Source: Phoronis australis (Eukaryota; Phoronida; Phoronidae). Taken from it: DNA of 21,605 bases. The position numbers and the translations under genes are program-made. The stretch covers positions 1-21,605 of the forward strand of contig NMRA01001004.1 in the NCBI GenBank assembly GCA_002633005.1, written 5' to 3'. The number at the start of each line of letters is the position of its first letter. Position 1 is the first letter of the stretch. Positions 12,701 through 19,650 of this stretch are shown here, in pieces. Under the pieces are notes generated by a model. It did no database searches and was not told the DNA's origin. It saw nothing but the letters and a program-made list of their open reading frames with translations.

Positions 12701-15700
12701 GCATGCAATTGCATTTTAATGCAAGTTAACAGCCTCGTGATATTCCTAAAACTCGTTTATCTGTGCCTAGCAATTGCCATTTTTTCTTATGGATAATATT
12801 TTATAGCTGTCTGACCCGATACGCAATTGTGTAAGACTTGCAGTTAAATCAATTGAATATTGTGGAAAGTGCTTACTTGATCACCTTTATTATATTTGAG
12901 CATCATTTCATCACTAGTGATAAGTGGATGACTACTGTAGCGCCTCCTAGTGGATGGTTAATTAACAATTGCTTGTATTTCATTATCGTTATCATCATTG
13001 CTTTTGTGGGTCAAAATTATATTATCCATAATCACAGAGTTTATGTAAGTTATGATAAAGTTATTGGACATCCTTTGATTTGTTCATCTTTATTTGCCAA
13101 CAGCACTCTTTGCTGACCTCGTCTAATGAGTCAGATGAACTGTTGTTCTTGACTAGCTTGCAAAGTAGTCCGCTATCTTTTTAAAACTGCTTATTGGTAA
13201 GGCAGGTTATATAAATTCCTTAAATACCCAGTAATGTTTCTGGGGTAAAAACTTTCTTAATCTACTTAACCATGGCAGGCAATGTATTGTAGTGGCATGA
13301 ACTGTAAATTGCATCGTTTTTTTAGAGTAAATACAGTGACTGACTTGCAGGGCAATTAAAGTGAATACAGAAACAAGGTGATTGTTGGGCCGATGACTTC
13401 ACTCCTCTGTTGCTACATGCATGGTTAATTAGGACAAGGGGGTATATCACCAACATTGACTCTTTGAGATATCTAAAGATTAGGATTTTTTAGTGACAAC
13501 AATGCATTATTTGACAAAAATAGCTCGGCTTTTCACGACCTCCAACCCCGGGCATCTGACATAGAAAGTAGTTACAAAGCCGAGGCGAGTCGAGAAAGGT
13601 AGATCGATTCATTGCAATGTTTCTTGTTCAGTATGTGGTATAAATAGATTATTACATGTTCTCAGTCGTTATCCCCCTTTTCTAGCAGCCCCTTGGGCGA
13701 TAATTCTCCAAAATCAACGAAGGCTCTAGAATATGGAGGATAACGACTTCGCCATGTAATAATCTATATATCTCTAACATTTCGTAACTTCTCGTAACAA
13801 AAAATTGTTTATGTATGAAGTGAAGAATGTAAGGATTGCAAATGATTTTAATTTTGTTACAAATAGTGTTTTAAGCAGGCTTTCAAGTGTTCCTCCTTTT
13901 CCTACTTTTTCTTACTTTTTTGGTCTGTTCCCACTTTTCCTTTTTTTCTGAAATTCCTAATATTTCCTACTTTTTCTTACTTTTTTCTCACTGCTATAAA
14001 ATTTCAGTCCAAGTTATGTTTTTGGAGTAGTGCGTAGTCATTAACAGCACACCAAGGAATTCCTCCAGCACAAGCGATGCTAACCTAAAGACTAATTGTA
14101 GTTGGAGAGCCAGCTGGACTTCACACTTTTGAGTGTAAAAGGTTTGAGTTTGTAGTTCTATTTCTATTGTATATCACCTACCATTAAAGGAAAGGGGCAT
14201 GTTGAATTGACAATCCTGGGGTTTGGTCCATGGGAAGTCGAAAAGAAGACTCAAAAATCCATTTAATTAAAATTTCGAGTGCAACGTCCATTTCAATTTT
14301 ATTTCATTCCAACCACCACTCAAATTAAAATTATGCAAATTAAGACATGAAAATGCCTGGGGTTATTAATTGATACTACTAATTGATGCTACCAATTACC
14401 ACTGAATTAACACTTCATTACAACTTTTAAGTGCAAAAAATCTTCTTTTTCCAGAAGATAGTTTTATAGTAGCTCTGGACACCATAGCCACAACTTAAGA
14501 CACAATTTTACTTGGGGTTAGCAGATACGATAGGGGAGTTTGGACCCTAAGGGATAACGAGACCCCCATAATGAACTTGTATGAAAGAGGAAATGCTACA
14601 ATTTTTATTTCTGCTAGATAAAACATTATTTGAAATGAACAAAAATACAACTTAAGATACAAAAAGTCCTTTTGTTATTAAGACACTTATATTTAAATTA
14701 ATGACTAATAAATGATTTATTTAAAGATGCATTTGCATGCTGCGAACTATGCTAATGTGCAGCAGGAACTAAACGACAATGCTAGTTGAACATAATCTAC
14801 GCTAAACAAAATGCAGTAGTATTCATTGTCAGCTTGTAAAATGTGAAAACTAGCTTTGTGCCAATGATGTACCCTGGGGGCTTACATAGCCCGCATCATG
14901 CAGTGTCATTCCCCAACACTACGTCACAATACTTACTGGACACGGTTGAGTGATTTACGGCAGATTATTTTCGACACAAAACTTGTTCTTAAAAACATAT
15001 GGCAATTTTCAGCCTACATCATATTAACATGTGTTTCTAACTAATTTGACCAAGCAATCATCGAGATAAAGAATTTGCCTGCAGGTTCCATTTTAAACTT
15101 TTATGATCAGCCTTTCCACAGGTGAGGCAGCGATTAGTGGGAATAGTTGAATTAGTTGAAATGCGTGTTTGGTGTCTCTAAAATAGCAAACCTGTTGCTG
15201 ATGTCGTGTTTGTACTCGGCCTCTGTGCAGGTGGCGCAGTGATTTGTGGGTTTAGATGAATTAGTTGAAATGTGTGTGTCTCTTAAATTGTCAGCCTATC
15301 ATGTGTGTTTTCTACTTGCTAACAGGTGTCGCATCGATTGCAGGGTATAGTTAGATAGGTTAAAACGGGTGCTTAGCCTTCGACAACCTATCGATGTGTG
15401 GCATAATGGTAGCTTGAAATATGTGACTTCGATAGGTTCTTAACGCTTATGTCTTAAAGATCATTCTTTGCACTTACGTGCTTCAGCACCTCCTAGTGCC
15501 AGCATCTATTAGAGTATGAGAAAAAAGAAACATAGGGGGTACGTATATGTTCTCAGTGTGAAGCAGACGGTTGACGAGGACGACTTCGAGTACTGTGGTG
15601 CCTCCTAGTGGCAGATTTGCTTTGGTTTGCTGCAGAATCTTTATTAAAGTTAATAAGTGTATTTATATGAAGTTAGCAGCTGACGGCGACGTCTTTCAGA

Positions 15701-16367
15701 CGAATCCGACGAACACTGTACCCCCTAGTGCCAATTTTTTTCTGTTTTCCTTTGTCTTATTTAAGTTTCTCGATGGCATGTTTCTGATTTCGAATGGATT
15801 CGACTTATTTTGTGCCATCTAGTGGCCATTTTTACGATACAAATGAAACAATCCTAGAAGTACACCGTTTGGTGCATTCATGGGCACATCTGAACGCTCC
15901 GCGTTGCTCTTAATTTTGATTTGCATCATGCCGCAACTGGATGAGTAACATACATTCCATAATTACGGCCCTGTACATGTAAAACCAGCATGAGATGCTA
16001 TGAACCTCAAGCAAATTCCTACTGCGCAGTTTTAGGTTAACACCATGATGCCAAGTTAAGTTTGGTTAAAAATCCACCGTGCTTCTTATCTACAAAAGTT
16101 CTATTATACATTTTGTTCTTAGACCACTAAACCATCGCGGAGGAATTTTACAGAAGGTGAACATGTCTTGCCCTCGTTTGTTTCAGACAAGGTCGCGACA
16201 AATCGGGTTTTTCGTTTTACGTTGGCTCTGGAGGTGTCAAGCCAGATAAAGATGGCCGTGGCCTGCTAAAAGTATGGAGTGCTCAGCTACAACAGTTGAA
16301 GAATATCAGCCCTGACGTGGCTAACACAATAGTTATGGTATACCCCTCACCACGAGCACTGCTGGAG
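523..16367 (+). CDS. EME1: EME1-like regulatory subunit of the MUS81 endonuclease, nine exons, 3' end beyond the window
   Basis: Spliced gene of nine visible coding exons (697 codons). EME1 is the non-catalytic partner of MUS81. The heterodimer cuts branched DNA (3' flaps, replication forks, nicked Holliday junctions) in the nucleus. Recognition rests on the C-terminal half: a MKSLKPGECMK block that in known EME1 precedes the nuclease-like fold, then SILWRRQ, SRIEIEEALVDLQL, AEKPFK, GFSFYVGSGGVKPDKDGRGL and VYPSPRALLE. These occur in the same order and spacing as in vertebrate EME1. All junctions keep frame (phases 0,0,0,0,0,2,0,2). Residues 1-71 form a CUE-like module, 72-389 are acidic/serine-rich and probably disordered, about 372-425 are basic and helical, and 431-697 are the ERCC4-like domain. 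Vertebrate EME1 is about 570-580 residues, so this one is longer, mainly at the N-terminus. The terminal HhH region is not found. A single EME gene in invertebrates makes EME2 an unlikely alternative name. Confidence 0.9.
736..1530 (+). other. EME1 intron 1
   Basis: Runs from a GC donor (GCAAGT) to TTCTCACAG. No other gene, RNA or obvious repeat was recognised in it. Confidence 0.6.
1531..2484 (+). CDS. EME1: EME1 exon 2: acidic/serine-rich N-terminal region
   Basis: Encodes residues 72-389. The acceptor is TTCTCACAG|GTGGCG and the donor AAA|GTATGT, both phase 0. Composition is Ser/Asp-rich and low in hydrophobics, as expected of the poorly conserved EME1 N-terminus. Visible elements are twin CxSxDSDPxxD motifs near residues 155-163 and 187-195, an acidic patch DEDEIPDIEEYI, a SUMO-interaction-like IVELSDSDGE at residues 238-247, and twin SQSSVSS motifs (about residues 325 and 362). 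A KRRKR nuclear localisation-like cluster lies at about 372-376. The sequence then runs into the basic helix continued in exon 3. Confidence 0.88.
2029..2058 (+). other. candidate SUMO-interacting motif in EME1
   Basis: Encodes IVELSDSDGE: a short hydrophobic core followed by Ser/Asp/Glu, the classic phospho-regulated SIM pattern with CK2-type serines. Human EME1 carries a similar VVVDISDCE segment in its N-terminal region, so position and character appear conserved. Confidence 0.5.
2485..3361 (+). other. EME1 intron 2
   Basis: Bounded by GTATGT and TTCTTCCACAG. An open frame at 3045-3389 overlaps exon 3 in another phase and looks non-coding (no domain, random composition). No repeat was recognised. 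Confidence 0.7.
3362..3484 (+). CDS. EME1: EME1 exon 3: basic helix before the nuclease-like domain
   Basis: 41 codons, phase 0 at both ends. Lysine, glutamate and arginine dominate (RLREDKKKQKEKDRM), predicting a long charged helix continuous with the KRRKR region of exon 2. It ends with MKSLKPGECMK, which aligns with the MKAQRPEECLK block just before the ERCC4-like domain of human EME1. Acceptor CTTCCACAG is good. Donor AAG|GTTGAG is moderate and is followed almost at once by a minisatellite. Confidence 0.9.
3490..3987. repeat. 42-bp minisatellite starting just after the exon 3 donor, about 12 copies
   Basis: Units begin GTTACCTTGTTAAGATGG and end GAAGCACCCACA. Boundaries are near 3490, 3532, 3574, 3616, 3658, 3700, 3742, 3781, 3823, 3862, 3904 and 3946. 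Most units are 42 bp. Two (3742-3780 and 3823-3861) are a 39-bp variant, so 3700-3780 and 3781-3861 form a nearly identical 81-bp dimer. Because 42 and 39 are multiples of three, spurious open frames appear on both strands. These are repeat artefacts, not genes. Confidence 0.93.
4362..4532. repeat. 46-bp tandem repeat, about 3.5 copies
   Basis: The phrase TGAGGACC recurs at 4374, 4420, 4466 and 4512, exactly 46 bp apart, with flanking AACATA and GACCACAGTATAAC text repeated. The reverse-strand open frame over this array is a repeat artefact. Confidence 0.85.
4533..5526 (+). other. distal part of EME1 intron 3
   Basis: AT-rich intronic DNA ending in TTCTCTGTAATTCCAG. No gene or clear repeat was recognised. 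Confidence 0.65.
5527..5697 (+). CDS. EME1: EME1 exon 4: first strands of the ERCC4-like domain
   Basis: 57 codons, phase 0 at both ends, acceptor TGTAATTCCAG and donor CAG|GTAATT. NITMVMDQDLFAS matches the first beta strand of the EME1 nuclease-like fold (HIIVVLDPVLL in human). The segment ending SILWRRQ matches the human SVTWRRR block. No intact ERKxxxD catalytic signature is seen, as expected for an EME subunit. Confidence 0.92.
5817..8245. mobile_element. TIR DNA transposon with 9-bp target duplication (MULE-like), non-autonomous, in intron 4
   Basis: GTCCATACC occurs at 5817-5825 and again at 8237-8245 as a perfect 9-bp direct repeat. Between them, the left end (5826-5910) and the reverse complement of the right end (8155-8236) share TAGACATC, AGACCGGG, GCAGCT, TTGGAGAGT and intervening bases over about 80 bp. 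A 9-bp duplication with long TIRs is typical of Mutator-like elements. The interior encodes no transposase that I can recognise, so this is a non-autonomous or decayed copy. Its interior holds a second TIR element (6676-7757). Confidence 0.7.
6676..7757. mobile_element. second TIR element inside the 2.4-kb element
   Basis: Left arm about 6676-6757 and the reverse complement of about 7677-7757 share GTGAAWAATGACCCC at the tip, then GGGGTCTAAATKTAATGTGAA and a second ATGAAAAA/GCCCCAT-like block, about 80 bp in all. No convincing target duplication was found, so the superfamily is open. Interior open frames (for example 7047-7343) have no recognisable domain. Confidence 0.6.
8247..8272. repeat. 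dispersed 26-bp repeat end, copy 1
   Basis: Begins TTTTTATGCGCCCATATA. The same 26-bp pattern recurs at 12400-12425 and 19197-19222 with a few changes. This copy starts one base after the target duplication of the preceding transposon. Confidence 0.5.
8273..8747 (+). other. distal part of EME1 intron 4
   Basis: AT-rich DNA ending in the acceptor TTGTGTTGTAG. Nothing else was recognised. Confidence 0.6.
8748..8840 (+). CDS. EME1: EME1 exon 5
   Basis: 31 codons, phase 0 at both ends, ending in the near-perfect donor CAG|GTAAGT. The product DDLLCVVWPIDFFVQLVHNF corresponds to the hydrophobic strand and helix that in human EME1 read TVLVLLRAEAFVSMI. Confidence 0.88.
9136..9251 (+). CDS. EME1: EME1 exon 6
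   Basis: 38 codons plus two bases; acceptor TGATTTTCAG, donor TTTAG|GTGATA, leaving phase 2. RETLRRFLDNAKRISG and KVTVFVYGTEQYF match the helix and the beta strand (LSLVIVDQEKCF in human) of the ERCC4-like core. The split arginine codon AG|A is completed by exon 7. Confidence 0.88.
9252..10275 (+). other. EME1 intron 6
   Basis: Contains a short inverted repeat at 9829-9875 and otherwise anonymous AT-rich DNA. Open frames near its 3' end belong to the exon 7 frame running back into the intron. Confidence 0.65.
9829..9875. repeat. short hairpin-forming inverted repeat
   Basis: ACCCACAGGGCTTCAA (9829-9844) pairs with TTGAAGACCTGTGGGT (9860-9875) at 15 of 16 positions across a 15-base loop. Confidence 0.7.
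10276..10399 (+). CDS. EME1: EME1 exon 7: variable linker and SRIEIEE segment
   Basis: One base plus 41 codons. Acceptor ACACCTTTTGCAG|A completes the AGA arginine codon opened by exon 6. Donor GAG|GTTTGC leaves phase 0. The product is basic and low in conservation (AIKRSHRDAVLGETSKTKGT) and ends SVSRIEIEE, which joins ALVDLQL of exon 8. Human EME1 has a basic linker here too, ending MVSRVDAEEALVDLQL. The alternative acceptor at 10289 would break the frame. Confidence 0.87.
10573..11881 (-). mobile_element. Kolobok-like DNA transposon remnant in intron 7, 1,309 bp with about 300-bp terminal inverted repeats
   Basis: Flanked by TTAA at 10569-10572 and 11882-11885. The termini start AGGCGAAGGCAACC, and the inverted repeats run 10573-10878 and 11582-11881 with high identity, including the CTACCTCGGTTGTGATAAGT stretch. 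TTAA target duplications plus an N-terminal THAP domain in the transposase are the Kolobok hallmark. The body encodes, on the minus strand, only the first part of a transposase. The left end is an inverted copy of the right (5') end that even includes the first 14 codons of the THAP frame, so the catalytic half is absent and the copy cannot be autonomous. Confidence 0.82.
10879..11622 (-). pseudogene. broken, 3'-truncated THAP-type transposase of the Kolobok-like element
   Basis: The minus-strand frame from 11622 begins MPHCCCVPGCTHYW, a THAP start with the C-x4-C zinc pair, and reaches VFGKHFLPSDY, the usual CxxHF motif with Cys replaced by Phe. A frameshift near 11430 then moves the continuation VPAKQRLKNGTISSLL, the AVPTIF-type THAP end, to another frame. 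A Ser/Pro-rich linker follows (11241 to about 11040, ending PKFDKFIV). After a second frameshift comes LELFGRCQVCGEGVTWRD with CxxC and a later CVAGH, a zinc-binding segment typical of such transposases. The gene stops at the left inverted repeat, and no DDE region remains. Confidence 0.72.
11913..12028 (+). CDS. EME1: EME1 exon 8: conserved ALVDLQL helix
   Basis: 38 codons plus two bases; acceptor GTGTTTTGCAG, donor CAA|GTAGGT, phase 2. ALVDLQLMSDIAVHLVDS and the end SIAEKPFK match human ALVDLQLHTEAQAQIVQS and AVAEAPFK closely. If the donor were not used, the frame would meet TAG immediately, which supports this border. Confidence 0.95.
12078..12318. repeat. polypurine GGGA-rich tract with a G-quadruplex motif
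   Basis: About 240 bp almost entirely A and G on the plus strand. A roughly 45-bp block around GAGGAAGGATAGRGGGTTGG occurs twice (about 12160-12200 and 12275-12315). Five GGG runs at 12183, 12191, 12195, 12203 and 12207 with loops of 5, 1, 5 and 1 fit the G3N1-7 quadruplex rule. The long proline/serine/leucine-rich open frames on the minus strand are composition artefacts. Confidence 0.85.
12400..12425. repeat. dispersed 26-bp repeat end, copy 2
   Basis: Begins TTTTTATGCACCCACATA. Same pattern as 8247-8272 and 19197-19222. Confidence 0.5.
12551..12667. repeat. dispersed repeat copy A with internal 27-bp duplication
   Basis: Shares GATACAAAT, CCTAGAAG, ACACCGT, GCATTCATGGG, GCTCCGC and TTGCTCTT in order with 15827-15918. 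Here the TGCATTCATGGGTGC phrase is doubled in tandem (about 12595-12621 and 12622-12648). Confidence 0.75.
13645..13766. repeat. foldback (MITE-like) inverted repeat
   Basis: Left arm 13645-13677 starts TAGATTATTACATG and ends GTCGTTATCCCCC. The right arm 13735-13766 is its near reverse complement (GGAGGATAACGAC ... CATGTAATAATCTA). The arms are about 32 bp with a 57-base spacer. No coding content. Confidence 0.75.
13895..13990. repeat. pyrimidine-rich tract with a repeated TTCCTACTTTTTCTTAC phrase
   Basis: The phrase occurs at about 13899 and 13964, 65 bp apart, within a C/T-rich stretch. Low complexity. Confidence 0.6.
13991..15110 (+). other. anonymous part of EME1 intron 8
   Basis: AT-rich DNA in which I recognise no exon, RNA gene or mobile element. 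Confidence 0.55.
15117..15400. repeat. degenerate roughly 100-bp tandem repeat, three copies
   Basis: The phrases CAGGTGAGGCAGCGAT, CAGGTGGCGCAGTGAT and CAGGTGTCGCATCGAT occur at 15119, 15228 and 15323, each followed by a GGG...TAGTTGAATTAG-like or TAGATAGGTTAAA-like stretch. Units are diverged and of unequal length (109 and 95 bp). Confidence 0.6.
15480..15830. repeat. degenerate repeat with four CCTAGTGG (CTCF-like) modules
   Basis: Modules at 15486, 15597, 15718 and 15811 share the core CCNCCTAGTGSC. Two are preceded by a GACGAnnACTGT-like or CGAGTACTGTG phrase. They are spaced 111, 121 and 93 bp apart and continue into the dispersed repeat at 15827. Isolated copies occur at 12939 and 19401. 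The open frame at 15571-15822 has no domain and is probably non-coding. Confidence 0.6.
15827..15918. repeat. dispersed repeat copy B
   Basis: Second copy of the family at 12551-12667, without the internal duplication. It directly follows the last CCTAGTGG module. Confidence 0.75.
16187..16367 (+). CDS. EME1: EME1 exon 9: GGVK...YPSP region, last exon visible
   Basis: One base plus 60 codons; acceptor TTTGTTTCAG|A completes the AAA codon opened by exon 8. GRDKSGFSFYVGSGGVKPDK and DGRGLLKVWSAQLQQL match the human DETTFSF...[23 protein letters not shown] segment. The end, VANTIVMVYPSPRALLE, matches AVVNAYPSPQLLVQ. The donor GAG|GTACGT leaves phase 0 but is only the first of about 15 near-copies. 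Donors at 16488 and 16548 would extend the exon in frame. The next human residues (AYQQC...) are not found in the remaining window. Confidence 0.93.
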
Positions 16368-17225
16368 GTACGTCTGATTGTTAACACAATAGTTTTGGTA
16401 TATCCCTCACCACAAGCACTGCTGGAGGCACGTCTGATTATTAACACAATAGTTATGGTATACCCCTCACCAAAATCACTGCTGGAGGTACGTCTGATTG
16501 TTAACGCAATAGTTTTGGTATACCCCTCACCACAAGCACTGCTGGAGGTACGTCTGATTGTTAACACAATAGCTTTGGTATACCCCTCTGACCACAAGCA
16601 CTGCTGGAGGTATTTCTGATTATTAACAAAACAGTTATGGTATACCCCTCACCACGAGCACTGCTGTAGGTAGGTCTGATTATTAACACAATAGTTATGG
16701 GATACCCCTCACCACGAGCACTGCTGGAGGTACGTCTGATTGTTAACACAATAGTTATGGTATACCCCTCACCACAAGCACTGCTGGAGGTACGACTGAT
16801 TGTTAACACAAATGTTATGGTATACCCCTCACCACGAGCACTGCTGGAGGTAAGTCTGATTATTAACACAATAGTTGTGGCATACCCCTCACCACGAGCA
16901 CTGCTGGATGTATATCTGATTATTACCACAATAGTTATGGTATACCCCTCACCACGAGCACTGCTGGAGGTAGGTCTGATTATTAACACAATAGTTATGG
17001 TATACCCTCACCACGAGCACTGCTGGAGGTACGTCTCATTATGAACACAATAGTTATAGTATACCCCTCACCATGAGCACTGCTGGAGGTACATCTGGTT
17101 GACTGTTAACACAATAGTTATGGTATACCCATCACCACTAGCACTGTTGGAGGTACCTCTGATTATTAACATAATATTTATGGTATACCCCTCACCACAA
17201 GCACTGCTGGAGGTACGTGTGATAA
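16321..17225. repeat. 60-bp minisatellite made of the exon 9 end plus its 5' splice site, 15 copies
   Basis: Each unit runs TTAACACAATAGTTATGG, then TATACCCCTCACCACGAG, then CACTGCTGGAGGTACGTCTG. That is the last 47 bases of EME1 exon 9, the donor, and about 13 bases of intron. Unit starts are 16321, 16381, 16441, 16501, 16561, 16623, 16683, 16743, 16803, 16863, 16923, 16983, 17042, 17106 and 17166. Units 1-4 are exactly 60 bp and in frame. Unit 5 is 62 bp and shifts the frame, unit 12 is 59 bp and unit 13 is 64 bp. Unit 6 turns GAG into TAG. The donor is GTACGT in units 1, 3, 4, 7, 12 and 15, GTAAGT in unit 9, and GCACGT in unit 2. Open frames on both strands follow from the 60-bp period. 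Confidence 0.95.
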
Positions 17226-19196
17226 TTACTTAGTTTTAAAGTGCTCAAGCTCACTCGTCAATTATCTGCCTAATGTGTTTCTTTTACCATGCCATAAACA
17301 TTCCCACTAAACGATATGACATCAAACCCCACTGATCAGGGAAAACTGTGGGGCTTGGCCGACTAAACTAGACTGTATTTATCCACCTTGGCTGTGTCAC
17401 GCTCAGCTCACGATCAAAGGGATCCCACCTAGCTGCTCTATGCATCGAGTCATGAGAGAGGATAATTGGCTTCACTCATGCAGATACGATCAGCTGATTA
17501 CAAACGGAGAGCGTTTTATATAGCTTTGAGTGTAATATTTGAAAAGAGGAGAGAGAAAAATGTACAACTTTGAATTTTTCAAATTGGCCCAAAATAAGAG
17601 ATTTAGCAACACAACAACACTAACGATTACTTTCATGCGGCGCACACGAATACAAAAATATAGGACCCAAGTTAGGATAATAGAACTACTCTCTATGTTA
17701 TTTCAGTTGATCCATTCTTGTTGTTTTATTTACCGATTTATATTCTTCATTTCATGAAACAATAGTATCCTTGGGAGGATCTGGATCGCCTTATTTAGTT
17801 TCAGATATATTTTCGACGTTAATATTCCAAGTACGTTTATTATAGCTCTTATAAGCTGTAAAACGACGTTTAATTTCATTGAATGTGCTCATTCATTGTC
17901 ATCTGTCAAATCGGAAATTTCTGAGATATGATCTGCGGCATAAGCATATGTATACAAAACACGGGATCGTTATGTTCATGAAGAACGAATATTAATAAGC
18001 TTTAGCATGCCGTTATTATTGACAGGGACACGATAAAACGAATTTGGATTTTGACAATAGTCTTGATACAGGGAGCTGACTGACTATAGGTACCACTGCG
18101 TCAGTGTCTCCGTTAGACCCAGAAATTTCACACAGCTCGGGTAGTTCAACTCGTCACTTCGTCCCCAACATGTAGATTGAGAATTAGGACTATTTATGTT
18201 ATACTCCACGATAGAGCTAATGACCGTCGGCCTGTGCACACAAAATCTGTGAGTTAACCGGCACTCACCTTGCACGTTGTAGCCGTTTAAGTTAAAAACA
18301 ATCTAACAAACGCCATTTTCTTGCATAATCTTCCACCTTTTGGAACAAAAAAGTCTGTCGTCGATGGCCCGCATGCGCTCGCTCACTCTCATACGCAGAC
18401 GAACTTCATTAAAACAAATGTCACGCGACAGCAACATGTGTGTTCATCCAGACATTTTTCTCGTGTTGTGCGGTACGATGTAGCGTAGATTTGGACTTAA
18501 TCGCAATTAATGTGGACTCCACATGAACTTAAAAAATTGTAAAACATAAGGAGGATTTCAAGGGTAATTTGTTGAGTCGAAACTGTCAAGAATTCTAGTT
18601 TTCCTATTGACGATCGCGATTCAGCGATGTATCAGTCGGCAAATTTTCGCCCTGGGATTTCAGCACAATTTTGTGAAAAATGATCGTAATTTAACATCGG
18701 AGTTTGATAGCAATGCACCACAGTTTTGTAGAAAGACAGTCATAGGCTACAAATTTGTCACAAAGCGTAAATTTGATGAATCCTAGCTTACGATTTTACC
18801 CGTTTCGGAAACCGGGTTTCAACTGTGTTAGGCTACAATAAGGCTTCTTCCATGTGAAATGAATTTTTCTAAGCGCCTGGGGCATTTATTAGAGCCAATA
18901 CAGTATAGAGCTTTCTACCAAGGCTAGGTGATGCTACGAGATATTCTTTGTTGCTTGTAGGGATTGTTGCCAATTTTTGCTTGTTTCCATAGCATAATGA
19001 TGGCGGAAATGAAAACATTGCAAATTTGAATTTTAATGTTTGCATAATCCAGAAAATCAGAGGTCGGTAAACCAACTTTTTGAAAACATTTTCAGCGAAA
19101 GACTACTGTAGCAGAATATGCCCACTCTTTCAAAATTCCCATGAAGGTATTAACTATTCCATGCAGCATTATTTAACTGGTCTAGGCTAATTATCA
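17226..19196 (+). other. proximal part of EME1 intron 9
   Basis: No exon encoding the expected C-terminal helix-hairpin-helix region of EME1 was found on the plus strand. Short open frames (for example 17539-17757 and, on the minus strand, 18084-18275) show no domain. No RNA gene was recognised. Confidence 0.55.
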
Positions 19197-19428
19197 TTTT
19201 TATGCGTCCACGTATTAATATGTGGACGCATTATGCCATCATCTCCGTCCGTCCCTCCATCCGGGCGGCGTCCGTCCAGCGTCTGCTGCTTTATCTCCAA
19301 AACTCTTTGACATACGTTCTTGAAATTTGTCACATAGGCCTATGTTCCATTCATGAATGGGACGACATGAGCTAACTTTCGGACAGATCCGACTACTGGT
19401 CTGCCCCCTAGTGGCAATTTTAGTTTTT
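19197..19428. repeat. dispersed repeat with palindromic end and GTCC-rich segment
   Basis: Begins with copy 3 of the 26-bp pattern. Here it forms a near-perfect hairpin: ATGCGTCCACGTAT facing ATATGTGGACGCAT across two bases. It is followed by CCGTCCGTCCCTCC and a CCCCCTAGTGGC module at 19403. This looks like the end of an interspersed element of unknown family. Confidence 0.5.
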
Positions 19429-19650
19429 ACTCTGCGCGTGCAAGCGCAGAGTGCTGTTGTTCCTGTTTTTTTTCAGTTTTATTCTTATTCTTCTTATTAC
19501 TCTGCGCGTGTAAGCACAGAGTACTGTTGTTCCTGGGTTTTCTTCAATTTTATTCTTATTCTTATTACTCTGCGCGTGTAAGCGCAGAGTACTGTTGTTC
19601 CTGGGTTTTCTTCAATTTTATTCTTATTCTTCTTCTTATTCTTCTTCCGA
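19427..19650. repeat. roughly 69-bp tandem repeat, three hairpin-bearing copies
   Basis: Each copy starts with ACTCTGCGC, six bases, then GCGCAGAGT, a perfect 9-bp stem in copies 1 (19429-19452) and 3 (19567-19590). Copy 2 (19499-19522) has one mismatch. A CTGTTGTTCCTG phrase and a TTCTTATTCTT pyrimidine run follow each. Period 70 then 68 bp. Confidence 0.88.

Noticed and set aside
16283-16989. Minus-strand frames with repeated TSSSARGEGYTITIV-like peptides
   Set aside because: Complement of the 60-bp minisatellite. The plus-strand unit 1 is fixed as EME1 coding by homology, so the reverse frames are by-products.
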